DNA from: Chaetoderma sp. LZ-2023a
Taxonomy: Eukaryota; Mollusca; Caudofoveata; Chaetodermatida; Chaetodermatidae
Assembly: GCA_034401795.1 (NCBI GenBank)
Contig: CM067367.1
Coordinates: forward strand, 77,564,579-77,628,578
DNA: 64,000 nt
Direction of reading: 5' to 3'
Below are positions 63,915 through 64,000 of the stretch, one piece after another. The position numbers and the translations under genes were made by a program. Under the pieces are notes generated by a model. The model made no database searches. It was given only the letters and a program-made list of their open reading frames with translations, and had not been told where the DNA came from. Positions within the stretch are counted from its first letter, which is position 1, and each line of letters opens with the position of its first letter.

Positions 63915-64000
63915 TTGGTTCCCCGTTGGTTCAGTTGATAACAGCGCTGAATTCTAAAAAAAACCCATGGTTCAAATCTCTCAAATAAACCTCAGCTAGA
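63915..64000 (+). repeat. tRNA-derived SINE-like element, runs off the right edge
   Basis: CCCGTTGGTTCAGTTGATAA (box A-like) is followed 30 nt later by CATGGTTCAAATCTCTC (box B). It matches the reverse complement of 30640-30741, including the trailing CCTCAGCTA. Confidence 0.6.

Noticed and set aside
63915-64000. Functional tRNA gene
   Set aside because: Box A and B are present but the acceptor and anticodon stems do not pair.

Overview
This window looks like a transposon-dense stretch of a metazoan nuclear genome, probably an aquatic invertebrate such as a mollusc or another lophotrochozoan. The host assignment is inference, based on Polinton/Maverick elements, a Penelope-like element with a GIY-YIG nuclease, Ty3/gypsy elements, a Tx1-like LINE and abundant (CA)n, (TAG)n and (CACT)n tracts lying together in intron-scale DNA. 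No bacterial gene organisation, rRNA gene or CRISPR array is visible. Almost every recognisable coding region belongs to a mobile element, and most carry in-frame stops or frameshifts. Bases 16001-16500 are an assembly gap.

Layout. 1-2296 and 11826-13670: a decayed Polinton (A) whose divergent gene pair is split by a near-complete gypsy element (gypsy A, 2297-11825, minus strand). Gypsy A has 195-bp LTRs, a 4-bp target duplication, a primer-binding site and a purine tract, and it carries two unusual additions: a helix-hairpin-helix at the Gag N-terminus and an upstream SGNH-like reading frame. 13361-15998: a fold-back element, a LINE tail, microsatellites and a gypsy gag scrap. 16501-23652: a 6.8-kb Tx1-like LINE (minus) bounded on both sides by (TAG)n. 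23720-25265: a hairpin, a relic gene, a dispersed repeat and a candidate promoter. 27366-29955: a gypsy B copy with gag fused to integrase by internal deletion. 31378-41139: Polinton B, with a plus-strand DNA polymerase B interrupted by a Penelope-like element (34295-39144) flanked by 162-bp duplicated polymerase sequence, then a convergent integrase. 41141-44633: a second gypsy B copy (gag, protease, RT) joined to the Polinton integrase. 45545-49824: a pogo-like transposase tail with a PHD-type finger, one possible host exon, a zinc-knuckle gag relic and a MITE. 50331-55037: nothing recognised. 55038-62890: Polinton C, with candidate virion-type genes, an integrase, a convergent polymerase B and subterminal repeats. 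63060-64000: a dispersed repeat and tRNA-like (SINE-type) sequences.

How it fits together. Three Polinton pieces act as landing sites for later insertions: gypsy A in the A promoter, a fold-back in an A gene, a Penelope element in the B polymerase and gypsy B against the B integrase. Polintons B and C share the same tail-to-tail integrase/polymerase layout and similar integrases, yet their polymerases have different active-site signatures, which suggests module exchange. No intact host gene was identified; 47695-47775 is the only plausible host exon.
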